Below, in pieces: positions 51,103 through 60,706 of a stretch of 64,000 nt of DNA (position 1 is its first letter; each line of letters begins with the position of its first letter). The notes beneath the pieces were generated by a model. The model did not search any database. It had not been told where the DNA came from and saw only the letters and a program-made list of their open reading frames with translations. This stretch comes from Planctomycetaceae bacterium. GTDB lineage: Bacteria > Planctomycetota > Planctomycetia > Planctomycetales > Planctomycetaceae. The position numbers and the translations under genes are program-made. Where the stretch lies: assembly GCA_002722955.1 (NCBI GenBank), contig PBMZ01000067.1, forward strand, positions 1 through 64,000, written 5' to 3'.

Positions 51103-51964
51103 ATGAGCGAGCCCGCGTCATCTAAACTTGCTGGTCAACCCACCACGAATCTGCTGGCTGATGCGATGCCCGTGTTGGTGTCGTACATCGACGCCAGCCA
51201 GACCTATCGATTTGCCAACGCCGCATTCCGGCCCTGGTTCGATGTCGCTCCGGAAGAGCTTGTCGGCATGCCGCTGAAAGACTTCCTGGGCGAGAAACGC
51301 TATCAGCAGATCGAACAGCATGTAAAGCTCGCACTGGACGGTTATCAGGTCGAAACTGTTGTCCGAGCGTTACAGCGAGCAACTGGACGACAAAGGTCAG
51401 GACTTCTTAAGACGCGTCGTCGACGGAATGCAGCGACTTGACCGGCTGCTGGAAGACATCTTGATGCTCTCGCGAGCCAAGCGAGTTGGCGATGCCTTGG
51501 ACTTCGTCGATGGGCATGAACTCGTCAACGACGTCATCAAACAGCTCGACCGCCGTATCGCGGAAACGAATGCCGAGATCACCGTCTCTGATGACTTGCC
51601 GAATCTGTTTATCGATCGACGTTGGGTTCGCCAAGCCGTTTTTAATCTCGTCGCCAATGCACTCAAGTTTCATGCCGAGGGTGAAGCACCGCAAGTCGAG
51701 ATTGCCGCTTACGAACCTGCGGACGACAGCGAACCCAACCAAGTAGGTCTTGAAATCCGAGACCGAGGTCCAGGCATCGCGGCGGAACATGCCGAGCGCA
51801 TCTTTGAGATGTTCCAACGCGCGGTCAGACGCCGCGTCGAAGGCACGGGAGCCGGCTTAGCCATCGTCCGAGAAGTCGCCAAACGCCACGGCGGCCATGC
51901 CTGGATGCGGCCACGAGCCGATGGTGGCTCGACGTTCATCATCACATTTCCCGGTGATGATTGA
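51103..51964 (+). pseudogene. PAS-sensor histidine kinase with internal deletion and frameshift, H-box lost
   Basis: Frame 1 encodes half a PAS domain ending VETVV; frame 2 resumes LSERYSEQLDDKGQDFLRRVVDGMQRLDRLL then HATPase (NLVANALKFH, RDRGPGIAAEHAERIFEMFQR, GTGAGLAIV). No phospho-acceptor 'SHDLxEPL' segment. Confidence 0.75.
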
Positions 51965-52086
51965 GATCCGGCATTGCTTCTTGGTACTAGGTTTAGCCAT
52001 AACCACCTTTCCATAAAAGGGATTGCGACAGATACACTTGACGCTGACCCTTTTTTGAGTACAAGCGTTCTCGAAATGAGAACAAA

Positions 52087-52685
52087 ATGAGCAGCCATTA
52101 CCAAACGTACTTTTCTCGAAAGCCCGGCAGGCAGTCTTCGGGTTGCTGTTCAATCGCACTGATTCCGCATTTTATTTGTGAGAGATCGCACAGTTGACGC
52201 AATTGAGTCCCGGACAGCTAAAGCGTGAATTGGATCAACTCGCCAATGCAAGTATTCTACGCCGATTTCACCAGGGGCGGCATGTATACTTCCAGGCAAA
52301 TATGGACTGTCCGATCGCCGACGAATTGCGATCAATCGTCATGAAGACGATGGGAGCAGCCGCACAAATCCGACAGGGCTCGGAATTCCTCAGCCGTCAG
52401 ATTAGGTGGGCATTCATTTTTGGATCCCTGGCTAGTCAATCAGAGCAATCTTATAGTGACGTTGATCTCTTGGTCGTGGGCGATGTTACGTTTTCCGATG
52501 TTGTCTCATCCATCCGCAATGTTGAGCAGTCAATTCAGCGCCCCATCAATCCCAACGTCTATTCAGAATCAGAGTTTTGTAACAAGCTGTGTGAAGGCCA
52601 CCACTTCTTGACGCGCGTGGTCTCTGGAGAAAAGCTAATGTTAATTGGAGATGAACATGACATGAGCTCGCTTCTTGCAGGATAG
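52087..52685 (+). pseudogene. wHTH-MNT nucleotidyltransferase (antitoxin of HEPN-MNT pair) with in-frame TGA at 52179-52181 and probable upstream frameshift
   Basis: Upstream in-frame translation VLFSKARQAVFGLLFNRTDSAFYL*EIAQLTQLSPGQLKRELDQL is a wHTH broken at the stop; downstream WAFIFGSLASQSEQSYSDVDLLVVGD is the MNT motif; a truncated protein from TTG 52194 is possible. Confidence 0.7.
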
Positions 52686-53097
52686 ATGGATCCGCGAGCA
52701 CAAGTCATCAGCACAAGAGGTTGCGGACTTGCTAGCAATCTCGGGTCGCGACATCGCTCAAAGCCAAACCCAAGACCTTGGTCCCGAGTGGCGAGACAAC
52801 ATTGCCTACAATGCTGTCCTTCAGTTGGCCACCTTGGCACTAGTGGTAACCGGCTATCAAACTGAGCGGCAAAACAAACATCAGCGGACGAAACGCTGGA
52901 GTTTACCCATCGGTTTGGATAAAGACTTGGTCAACCTAATCGATGTCTGTCGCCGCAAGCGCCACACAAACGTGTGTGATCAGGTCGGAGCAATTTCGGA
53001 CACCGAGGCGACTGAGATAATCCAAATTGCCAAATCGTTGAGGGAACAGATCGCAACATGGCTTGCTGATCAGCACCCGGACTTGCTCGACCCATGA
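52675..53097 (+). CDS. HEPN-domain protein (toxin partner of MNT)
   Basis: Helical ORF overlapping the MNT stop; AYNAVLQLATLALVVTGYQ ... CRRKRHTNVCDQVGAISDTEATEIIQIAKSLREQIATWL. Confidence 0.7.
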   Translation: MQDRWIREHKSSAQEVADLLAISGRDIAQSQTQDLGPEWRDNIAYNAVLQLATLALVVTGYQTERQNKHQRTKRWSLPIGLDKDLVNLIDVCRRKRHTNVCDQVGAISDTEATEIIQIAKSLREQIATWLADQHPDLLDP

Positions 53098-53149
53098 CAA
53101 ATGCCGTCGCGTTGTTTAGCCTGTAGGCTTTGGCACATGTGCGAGTCTT

Positions 53150-53212
53150 TCGCTTAAGCCGTAACCGCATCCGAGGATCTCGAGAGCCAATCTGCGGCTA
53201 CGGGTTAAACGA
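53150..53212. repeat. Degenerate copy of the 'ctgcggctacgggttaaacga' palindromic repeat
   Basis: tcgcttaagccgtaaccgca / tgcggctacgggttaaacga imperfect inverted arms. Confidence 0.6.
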
Positions 53213-53249
53213 AGACGACCGCACAGACAACCCTACGAAAGACAACAAC

Positions 53250-54179
53250 ATGAGACTGTGTCGTTACGAACAGAATGGACGAACGGGAATCGCCTTCTAC
53301 AACGATGATTCCATCATCCCGTTAGCAGCAGCTGCGGATGCCACGGGGGCAAGTGCACCCGAATCGACGTGTTTGATTTCGTATTTGACGAACGGATCGA
53401 ATCGAGGCGCCGCTGTCGAGTTGCAACAACAACTCTCGGACGAACAAAAGGCGAGCCTCGCCATTCCTGTCGCTGATGTAAAATTGTTGGTACCCAATCC
53501 GAACCCCACGAAGCTGATGCTGTTGGCAGGCAACTATTCCAAGCACATCGAAGAGGGCGGCGGCAAAGCGGCCGAGCGAGCACAAACATTTCCATACGTC
53601 TTCATGAAGCCACCGCTAACCACGTTGACGAACCCCGGTGATCCCGTGGTGATCCCGAGCATCTCGCCCGATCATATCGATTGGGAATTGGAGTTGGGTG
53701 TCATCATCGGAAAGCAGGCCAAGGGTGTCTCGGAAGCTGACGCGTTGGACTACGTGGCCGGTTACACGGTTGTCAATGATATCTCGGACCGCAAATTCAA
53801 GCCGAATCCAGACCGCACAGAACGCGAAAAGGACGGCTTCTTCGATTGGCTACACGGCAAATGGCACGACACGTTCTGTCCCATGGGGCCCTGCGTTCTA
53901 CCTGCCGACGAAACGGATGATCCGCAGCAATTGAAGCTCACATTGAAGGTCAACGGCGAAGTCGAGCAAGACGGTTGCACGTCCGAAATGGTCTTTCCAG
54001 TGGCCGCAATTGTCGAGTTTATCTCGAGCTACGTGACATTGGAGCCAGGTGACATCATCTCGACCGGCACGACGTCCGGCGTGGGTTCTGCCAAGGGTAA
54101 ATTCCTGAAACCGGGCGACTTGCTGGAAGCCGAGATTGGCGAGATTGGTCTACTCAGTAATCCCGTAAAAGCCGAGTAG
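53250..54179 (+). CDS. Fumarylacetoacetate hydrolase family protein
   Basis: LMLLAGNYSKHIEE; DWELELGVIIGKQAKGVSEADALDYVAGYTVVNDISDR; GDIISTGTTSGVG. Confidence 0.92.
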   Translation: MRLCRYEQNGRTGIAFYNDDSIIPLAAAADATGASAPESTCLISYLTNGSNRGAAVELQQQLSDEQKASLAIPVADVKLLVPNPNPTKLMLLAGNYSKHIEEGGGKAAERAQTFPYVFMKPPLTTLTNPGDPVVIPSISPDHIDWELELGVIIGKQAKGVSEADALDYVAGYTVVNDISDRKFKPNPDRTEREKDGFFDWLHGKWHDTFCPMGPCVLPADETDDPQQLKLTLKVNGEVEQDGCTSEMVFPVAAIVEFISSYVTLEPGDIISTGTTSGVGSAKGKFLKPGDLLEAEIGEIGLLSNPVKAE

Positions 54180-54182
54180 CTA

Positions 54183-55250
54183 ATGAGCAACGAGCGCCCC
54201 CGTAACTTTGCCAGCGACAACTATTCGGGTATCTGTCCCGAGGCTTGGCAATCGATGCAAGAAGCGAACGCTGGCCACGAGCCCGCCTATGGCGAGGACC
54301 GTTGGACTCATCGCGCGACCGATTTGCTACGCGAGGTGTTCGAGTTCGAGTGCGATATCTTCTTCACCTTCAACGGCACATCGGCCAACGCGCTGGCGTT
54401 GGCATCGTTGTGCCAGTCTTACCACAGCATCATTTGCCATGAGCTGGCGCATGTGGAAACGGACGAGTGTGGTAGCCCCGAGTTCTTCTCGAACGGCACA
54501 AAGATTTTGTTGGTCAACGGCGAGCACGGACGCGTTCCACCCGAAGCCGTTGTCAAAACCGTGAACGCTCGAGATGACATACACTTTCCAAAGCCAAAGG
54601 TCTTGTCGATCACGCAGGCGACAGAGGTAGGCACGGTTTATAAGCCCGCGGATTTGGATGCCCTCAGCGAAACCGTCAGACGCCGCGGTCTGAAGATGCA
54701 CATGGACGGGGCACGTTTCGCCAATGCGGTGGCGACACTGAATGTCTCGCCCAAAGAGATCACGTGGAAAGTTGGCGTCGATGTGCTTTGCCTCGGTGGC
54801 ACGAAGAATGGACTGGCGGTTGGGGAAGCGGTGATCTTTTTCAACAAGGATCTGGCCGACGAATTCGGCTATCGCTGCAAACAAGCAGGTCAGCTCGCGT
54901 CCAAAATGCGTTTTCTCGCCGCGCCATGGGTTGGCATGATCGAATCCGAAGCTTGGCTGAATAACGCGAGACACGCCAATGCTCGAGCCCTTCAGTTGCA
55001 AAACGAACTGAAAGACATCGATGGCATCGAGTTCCTTGCCCCCGTCGAGGCAAACGCTGTCTTTGTCGAGTTGCCCGCTGAGGTCATCAAGGCACTTCGA
55101 GAAGAACGCTACTGGCGATTCTATACCTTTATCGGCGAGGGTGGTTGCCGCTTCATGTGTTCTTGGGACACCACCGAAGATGATGTCGCAGAATTGGCCA
55201 AGGACATCAAAGAGCTGATGGCGCTGAAAGCGAATCATAAACTCATTTAA
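54183..55250 (+). CDS. Low-specificity L-threonine aldolase family (PLP-dependent)
   Basis: FASDNYSGICPEAWQSMQEAN; HMDGARFANAVA; LCLGGTKNGLAVGEAVIFF. Confidence 0.92.
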   Translation: MSNERPRNFASDNYSGICPEAWQSMQEANAGHEPAYGEDRWTHRATDLLREVFEFECDIFFTFNGTSANALALASLCQSYHSIICHELAHVETDECGSPEFFSNGTKILLVNGEHGRVPPEAVVKTVNARDDIHFPKPKVLSITQATEVGTVYKPADLDALSETVRRRGLKMHMDGARFANAVATLNVSPKEITWKVGVDVLCLGGTKNGLAVGEAVIFFNKDLADEFGYRCKQAGQLASKMRFLAAPWVGMIESEAWLNNARHANARALQLQNELKDIDGIEFLAPVEANAVFVELPAEVIKALREERYWRFYTFIGEGGCRFMCSWDTTEDDVAELAKDIKELMALKANHKLI

Positions 55251-55304
55251 TTTGTAGCCGTAGGCGAAGAACGAAATGCCTCGCCTGCGGCTATGGGTTA
55301 AACG
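55246..55304. repeat. Palindromic repeat, 'gcctgcggctatgggttaaa' family
   Basis: tttaatttgtagccgtaggcga / tcgcctgcggctatgggttaaa imperfect inverted arms. Confidence 0.65.
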
Positions 55305-55342
55305 ACTTGCGACAGTTTATCAACACTTCAAAGAGACACCTC

Positions 55343-56932
55343 ATGCGATTGATTCTCACTCTGTTTTTCTCACTGACATTGATCATAAACACACAACTAT
55401 TCGCTGCTGACGCAAAGACAGCGGCGAAAAGCAAAGTGCATCCCGTTCCGGAAACGATCGAGCCCGTCGCCATTAAGGGCGCGAAACCTCGAAACGTTGT
55501 TTTTATTCTTTCAGACGATCATCGCTTCGACGCCATGAGCTTCATGGGCCATCAATTCGCCGAGACTCCTCACATGGACTCGATGGCAAAGAACGGCGTC
55601 CACCTAAAGAACGCGTTCGTGACAACGTCGCTGTGTTCACCCAGCCGTGCGTCAATCTTGACCGGTCTGTACACTTTTCGACATCGCGTGATCGACAACA
55701 ATCGGCTGGTGCCGGACGGAACGTTGTTCTTTCCGCAGTACTTGCAAAAAGCCGGTTATGCAACGGGCTTTATCGGCAAGTGGCATATGGGAGGCGCCCA
55801 TGACAACCCGCGTCCCGGCTTCGATTATTGGGTCAGTTTCCGAGGCCAAGGCAACTACCTACCACCCGGCCCCAAATACACGATCAACGTCAACGGCGAG
55901 CGGGTCAAGCAAGACGGCTACATTACAACTCTGTTGACCCGGTATGCGGTCGAGTTTCTCGAGTCGCAAAAGGACGCGGACAAACCGTTCTTCTTGTACC
56001 TATCTCACAAAGCCGTGCATGCCAACTTCACTCCAGAGAAGAAGTACGAGGACCGCTTTGCCAAGAAACCGTTCAAACGTCCGAAGAGCGAAGTGAAGCT
56101 GACCGAAAACAAACGCAATCTACCTCGCTGGCTGCTGGATCAACGCAACAGTTGGCACGGTGTGGACTTCCCGTATCACAGCGATTTGAACATCGAGCAA
56201 TACTACAAACGCTACTGCGAAGCTCTTTGCTCCGTCGACGACAGCGTGGGCGACGTGTTGGCGCAACTGAAGAAGATGGGCATTCACAACGAGACACTTG
56301 TCATCTACATGGGCGATAACGGCTTTATGTTTGGCGAGCACGGCTTGATCGACAAGCGCGTCGCTTACGAAACATCCATCCGAGTTCCGATGTTGATGCA
56401 ATGCCCGGACTTGTTCAAAGCGGGCACAGTCGTCGACAAGATGGTCGCCAACATCGACATTGCGCCGACAGTGTTCGAAGCGATGGGACTCGAGAAGCCC
56501 GCGCACATGGATGGTTCAAGCTTCATTCAGCTAGCTCAAGGCAAAGACATTCCGTGGCGTGACTACTTCTTGTACGTGTACTACTGGGAGAAGAACTTCC
56601 CACAATCACCAACCGTGTTCTCATTGCGGGGCGACAAATACAAGTACACGACGTACTACGGACTCTGGGACACCGACGAGTTCTTCGACATCGGCGCCGA
56701 CCCGATGGAGCAAAAGAACTTGATCCACGATCCGGCGTTTCAAAAGAAGTCGAAGGAGATGGAAAACCGGCTGTACCAGATGATGGCGGAACTCGGCGGC
56801 ATGGACATCCCCATGAACCAACCCCGTGGCCGCTCGCAAAACAAGAGACTGCGAAACCGCGAAGGCGACAGAGCATCGAATTTCCCAGGCTCGCTGGTGG
56901 TCGACGAACCGATCAATAAGAACGCCAAATAA
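55343..56932 (+). CDS. Secreted sulfatase
   Basis: NVVFILSDDHRFDAMSFMG; LCSPSRASILTG (CxPSR formylglycine motif); FIGKWHMGG. Confidence 0.95.
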   Translation: MRLILTLFFSLTLIINTQLFAADAKTAAKSKVHPVPETIEPVAIKGAKPRNVVFILSDDHRFDAMSFMGHQFAETPHMDSMAKNGVHLKNAFVTTSLCSPSRASILTGLYTFRHRVIDNNRLVPDGTLFFPQYLQKAGYATGFIGKWHMGGAHDNPRPGFDYWVSFRGQGNYLPPGPKYTINVNGERVKQDGYITTLLTRYAVEFLESQKDADKPFFLYLSHKAVHANFTPEKKYEDRFAKKPFKRPKSEVKLTENKRNLPRWLLDQRNSWHGVDFPYHSDLNIEQYYKRYCEALCSVDDSVGDVLAQLKKMGIHNETLVIYMGDNGFMFGEHGLIDKRVAYETSIRVPMLMQCPDLFKAGTVVDKMVANIDIAPTVFEAMGLEKPAHMDGSSFIQLAQGKDIPWRDYFLYVYYWEKNFPQSPTVFSLRGDKYKYTTYYGLWDTDEFFDIGADPMEQKNLIHDPAFQKKSKEMENRLYQMMAELGGMDIPMNQPRGRSQNKRLRNREGDRASNFPGSLVVDEPINKNAK

Positions 56933-57075
56933 CCGCTTGCTAGACTCTTTGTTTCGGAAGAATGTCAAACAAAGCGTCCTGCCTGCCGCTTGTACTGTCG
57001 CAGTGCATTCTTGTTAGTTCCGCTGTGACGGCTCGCACCGATTCTTCTTAGTACTTGCCGTAGAAAGATACTCTA

Positions 57076-57639
57076 ATGTTGCCAAAACAAATTCGTATGA
57101 TCGGTTTCGTCGCTTTGTCTTGTCTTTTTTTCGTCAATATCTATGCATCGACAGAAGAAGCAAAACAACCCGTCTTTTCCAAGACCACTTTTGATCTTGG
57201 CATCGTGGTGTCCGACCTCGATAAGGCGGCCAAGTTTTATACCGAAGTCATTGGGATGACCGAGATCAAGGGCTTCACGGCACCAGCCGATGTTGCGACG
57301 TCTTTCGGTCTGACAGACAACCAACCCGCCGTCGTACGCAGATTCGTGATGGCGGATGTCGAGGGTGCTCCGTCCCTTAAGTTAATGGCGTTTCCAGACG
57401 CGCCCGGAGCCAAATCTGACCAGAAATATATCCATTCGACACTCGGCTTCAGTTACCTGACGTTATTCGTGAATGACATGGATGCCGCCGTCGAGCGTGC
57501 TAACAAGGCTGGCGTCAAATTGCTCGGAACAACTCCCGCGAAACTTGGGGCTAACAGGTACCTGGCGGTTTACAAGGACCTGGATGGCAATTTCATCGAA
57601 CTGATCGGACCATCAAAAAAGAACGCGACAGGGAAGTAA
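57076..57639 (+). CDS. Secreted VOC (glyoxalase/bleomycin resistance) family protein
   Basis: Signal peptide; DLGIVVSDLDKAAKFYTEVIGMTEIKGF ... YKDLDGNFIELIGP. Confidence 0.88.
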   Translation: MLPKQIRMIGFVALSCLFFVNIYASTEEAKQPVFSKTTFDLGIVVSDLDKAAKFYTEVIGMTEIKGFTAPADVATSFGLTDNQPAVVRRFVMADVEGAPSLKLMAFPDAPGAKSDQKYIHSTLGFSYLTLFVNDMDAAVERANKAGVKLLGTTPAKLGANRYLAVYKDLDGNFIELIGPSKKNATGK

Positions 57640-57861
57640 ATCACAACTCGAAGCAAGCAAAGGTGGCATTCTACTTTTGCGGCAAAACTTGCTTTAGATT
57701 AGTAGTATGCCCGAATGTCCCATTCTGCAGCTTCCAGAAGGAACTGATCAATAGCCAAAACGGTACCTGACACCTTTGCCTGTCCCCTTTCCTTAAGATT
57801 CCCGATCTATCCCATATCCCGGAAGAATACTTCAGGTTTGATCCGTTCTAGGAGGTCAATC

Positions 57862-58311
57862 ATGGACCATGAGTTAACGATCTTTATCTCGTTATCCCGA
57901 CAACCAAGAATGTATGTACAATCTGACCGCTTCGATGCAGTGTGCGCATATATGGACGGATACGATGCTGCACTTCGCGGAAGAGTTCTAAATGGTTTCC
58001 GACATTGGTTGCTCTCGGAAGGCGATGAATGGTCGAACCTACCTTGGTGGGGGATTGTCCGTCGGAATTTGTTTCCAGACCAAAACCCTGCCGACGCGCT
58101 ATCGAAATCTGGCAGCGATGAAGCGTTAGAGGCATTAGCCTGTTACCTTGAACAATTCTGCAGTTGTATCAAGGTCGGTGGTTTGCAAGCTATCTATGCA
58201 AAGTACAACGCATGGCTGTTATCGCGGACGGATGATGCTACTGCAGAGTTTAGAGATCGAATTCTTGAAATAATTGACTCCGAAAAACGGCGGCACAACA
58301 TAGAGGAATAA
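57862..58311 (+). CDS. Hypothetical protein (small, acidic)
   Basis: ATG preceded by aggaggtcaatc; LSRQPRMYVQSDRFDAVCAYMDGYDAALRGRVLNGFRHWL. Confidence 0.65.
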   Translation: MDHELTIFISLSRQPRMYVQSDRFDAVCAYMDGYDAALRGRVLNGFRHWLLSEGDEWSNLPWWGIVRRNLFPDQNPADALSKSGSDEALEALACYLEQFCSCIKVGGLQAIYAKYNAWLLSRTDDATAEFRDRILEIIDSEKRRHNIEE

Positions 58312-58333
58312 AGGGTAGAGGGAGGCAAACAAC

Positions 58334-58360
58334 GGGGACATTCAGAATGTTCCCTTTTCC
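58334..58360 (+). terminator. Terminator/REP-like hairpin (ggggacattcagaatgttcccttttcc)
   Basis: gggacatt/aatgttccc stem followed by tttt, 23 bp after CDS 57862-58311. Confidence 0.5.
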
Positions 58361-58557
58361 ATTTCCTATCCCTTTCCTGGGCAAGGTCATATTGGTCGAC
58401 CTTTTTCCTGCTGCTCGTATAGGCATCAGTCAAAATCAGCTACGATTCGACTAGATGCGCGCCGAGTTCCACTCGTTCGAATCCCAATTTGCCGTAGGAT
58501 TCTGAATGATTGCATCTCGGCCAAGGATTGTGCAGCCTATGGAAAACGCGAGATGCC

Positions 58558-59847
58558 ATGTCACTCAATGAACAACAATCGAATCGACACGCTGGTGAAA
58601 ACACGTTGATATGGACCGTGTGGTTCACCTACGGTGCCTTTTATTTTTGCCGCACTAATATCTCGGCCGCAGTTCCTGGTTTGAAGGAATCAGTGGAAGC
58701 CGGAGGACTTGGCCTAACCGCGACTCAGGTCAGCTATATTCTTGGCGGCACGAAACTGGCCTATGCAACCGGTCAGTTTTTGAACGGCCAACTTTCTGAA
58801 CAGCTTGCCCCGCGGAAGCTGTTGGCGATTGGCATGCTTGGCACGGCCGTGCTGAATGTCATCTTTGGCTTCGGTACTGCGCTTTACTTTTTGATTTTTA
58901 TCTGGGCATGCAACGGCTATAGCCAAGCTCTGGGTTGGACTCCGTGTGTGCGTGTATTAGCAAATTGGTTTCCGGTCGAGCGGCGCGGAAAGGTGATCGG
59001 ACTCGTCGGCACGGGATACCAGGCAACAGCCGTGGCAACTTACCTCGTCTCCGGATTCGCCGCTGAATGGTTTGGTTGGCGAGGAGTGTTTTGGGTTTCC
59101 GCTGGGATTATGACGCTGGCTGCCTTGGCAATGTGGTTCTTGCTCGAAGAAAAGCCTCGCGAGGAAGACGCCTTTGTGTCTCCTGATGCTAATGAATCAA
59201 ACAGGTTACCATCGAACGATCCAAGTAATACGGTGTTGCGAAACCTTTGGCTGACCTTGACGAATCCCGCGTTGTGGCTGTTGGGCATATCGCTGGGTTT
59301 GCTCAACGCTTCGCGGTACGGGTTCTTGGATTGGGGCTTGACTCATTTGAAGGAAGTTCAGGAGACCGGCGTTGGCAAAGCTGCGTTGAAGTACGCGGTG
59401 TTGCCGGTTGGAGCCATCGCAGGATCGTATCTAGCGGGTTGGGCCACCGACCGGTTTTTCGGCAGCCGTCGGGCTCCGGTGACTTGCGTGTTGTTAGTTT
59501 TGTTAGGTCTGTTGAGTCTGGCTTATGACTCGGTGGCTCGCACAAGTGTACCAGCGACAATGTTGTTGTTGGTTGTCATTGGATTCTGCATTTACGGACC
59601 GCAGGTCTTGCTGGTGGGAACGGCGCCTGCGGACTTGGCCCGCAAGGGAACGTCTGCTGCTGCTGCGGGTTTCGTGAACTGCATGGGTTATATCGGCGCA
59701 GCTTCTGGCGATTATTTCACGGGCCGTTCGTTGGATGCATCTGGTTGGCAATCGACCATTTATCTCTGGGCCATCTGGGCCTTTGCCGCGGCAGTAGCTG
59801 CAGGTCTGCTCTGGGGAGCAACGTCTCCTGATGACAAAGGAACATAG
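58558..59847 (+). CDS. MFS transporter, organophosphate:phosphate antiporter (GlpT/UhpT)-like
   Basis: WFTYGAFYFCRTNISAAVPGLKE; 12 TM-like segments; RRGKVIGLVGTGYQ. Confidence 0.82.
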   Translation: MSLNEQQSNRHAGENTLIWTVWFTYGAFYFCRTNISAAVPGLKESVEAGGLGLTATQVSYILGGTKLAYATGQFLNGQLSEQLAPRKLLAIGMLGTAVLNVIFGFGTALYFLIFIWACNGYSQALGWTPCVRVLANWFPVERRGKVIGLVGTGYQATAVATYLVSGFAAEWFGWRGVFWVSAGIMTLAALAMWFLLEEKPREEDAFVSPDANESNRLPSNDPSNTVLRNLWLTLTNPALWLLGISLGLLNASRYGFLDWGLTHLKEVQETGVGKAALKYAVLPVGAIAGSYLAGWATDRFFGSRRAPVTCVLLVLLGLLSLAYDSVARTSVPATMLLLVVIGFCIYGPQVLLVGTAPADLARKGTSAAAAGFVNCMGYIGAASGDYFTGRSLDASGWQSTIYLWAIWAFAAAVAAGLLWGATSPDDKGT

Positions 59848-59907
59848 TCGGTAAGAATCTACGATTCGTGCAGAATGCGTAGGCCATCAATACAGGCAAG
59901 GATAAGC

Positions 59908-60675
59908 ATGAGAGCAATCATTATTGGCGCGGGCCGCGGCAGCCGCCTAATGCCGACAACCGCAGAGACCCCAAAGTGCTTTGCGGAAGTCCAAGGAAAA
60001 CGCATTCTGGATTGGACTCTAGAAGCGTTTCGTGAAAACGGTGTCGAGCAGATTACATTCATCGGCGGCTATCGCATTGAAGTCGTTCAGGGCGAATACC
60101 CAGAATTCCAATTCCGGCACAACACGGACTGGCAAAACAACAACATCATGGAGTCCTTGTTCTACGCAAGCGACCTGATGGACGAACCGTTCATGTGTTG
60201 CTACTCAGACATTCTGTTCACGAAAAACATTGTCCGAGATCTGTTGAGTTCCGAAGCGGACATTTCCTTGGCCGTCGATTCGGAATGGTTGGTTCGTTAT
60301 GAGCAGCGCACTGAACATCCCAGCGATGATGCCGAAAAAGTCACAGTGGCCAATGGTCAAGTCACACGTGTTCATCGTGCGATCCCCGAACAAGGTGCTT
60401 ACGGTGAATACATCGGACTAGCAAAGTTTTCCGCTGCCGGAGCCGCCGCGTTGCTCGAACATTACCAAGAGCGGCGTCAAGAATTCGCTGGTCAGCCATT
60501 CCGTGAAGCGAAAGTGTTTGAAAAGTCGTACTTGATTCATTTGCTGCAAGACATGATCGAAGTCGGCCACAAAATGGTACATGTCGACACACCTGGTGGT
60601 TATATTGAAGTCGATACTCAGCAGGATTTTGAATACGCACGCGAGCTCTGGACATCGCGGCATTTGAATAAGTAA
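59908..60675 (+). CDS. Nucleotidyltransferase family (phosphocholine cytidylyltransferase-like)
   Basis: MRAIIIGAGRGSRLMPTTAETPKCFAEVQGKRILDWTLEAF; NNNIMESLFYA; CCYSDILF. Confidence 0.85.
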   Translation: MRAIIIGAGRGSRLMPTTAETPKCFAEVQGKRILDWTLEAFRENGVEQITFIGGYRIEVVQGEYPEFQFRHNTDWQNNNIMESLFYASDLMDEPFMCCYSDILFTKNIVRDLLSSEADISLAVDSEWLVRYEQRTEHPSDDAEKVTVANGQVTRVHRAIPEQGAYGEYIGLAKFSAAGAAALLEHYQERRQEFAGQPFREAKVFEKSYLIHLLQDMIEVGHKMVHVDTPGGYIEVDTQQDFEYARELWTSRHLNK

Positions 60676-60706
60676 TTCCGATCGCTTAATGACCAGGAAC
60701 ACTTCA

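Noticed and set aside
54327-55238. 303-aa ORF on the minus strand
   Set aside because: Antisense to the clearly coding threonine aldolase; mirrors its codon bias and has no recognisable domain.
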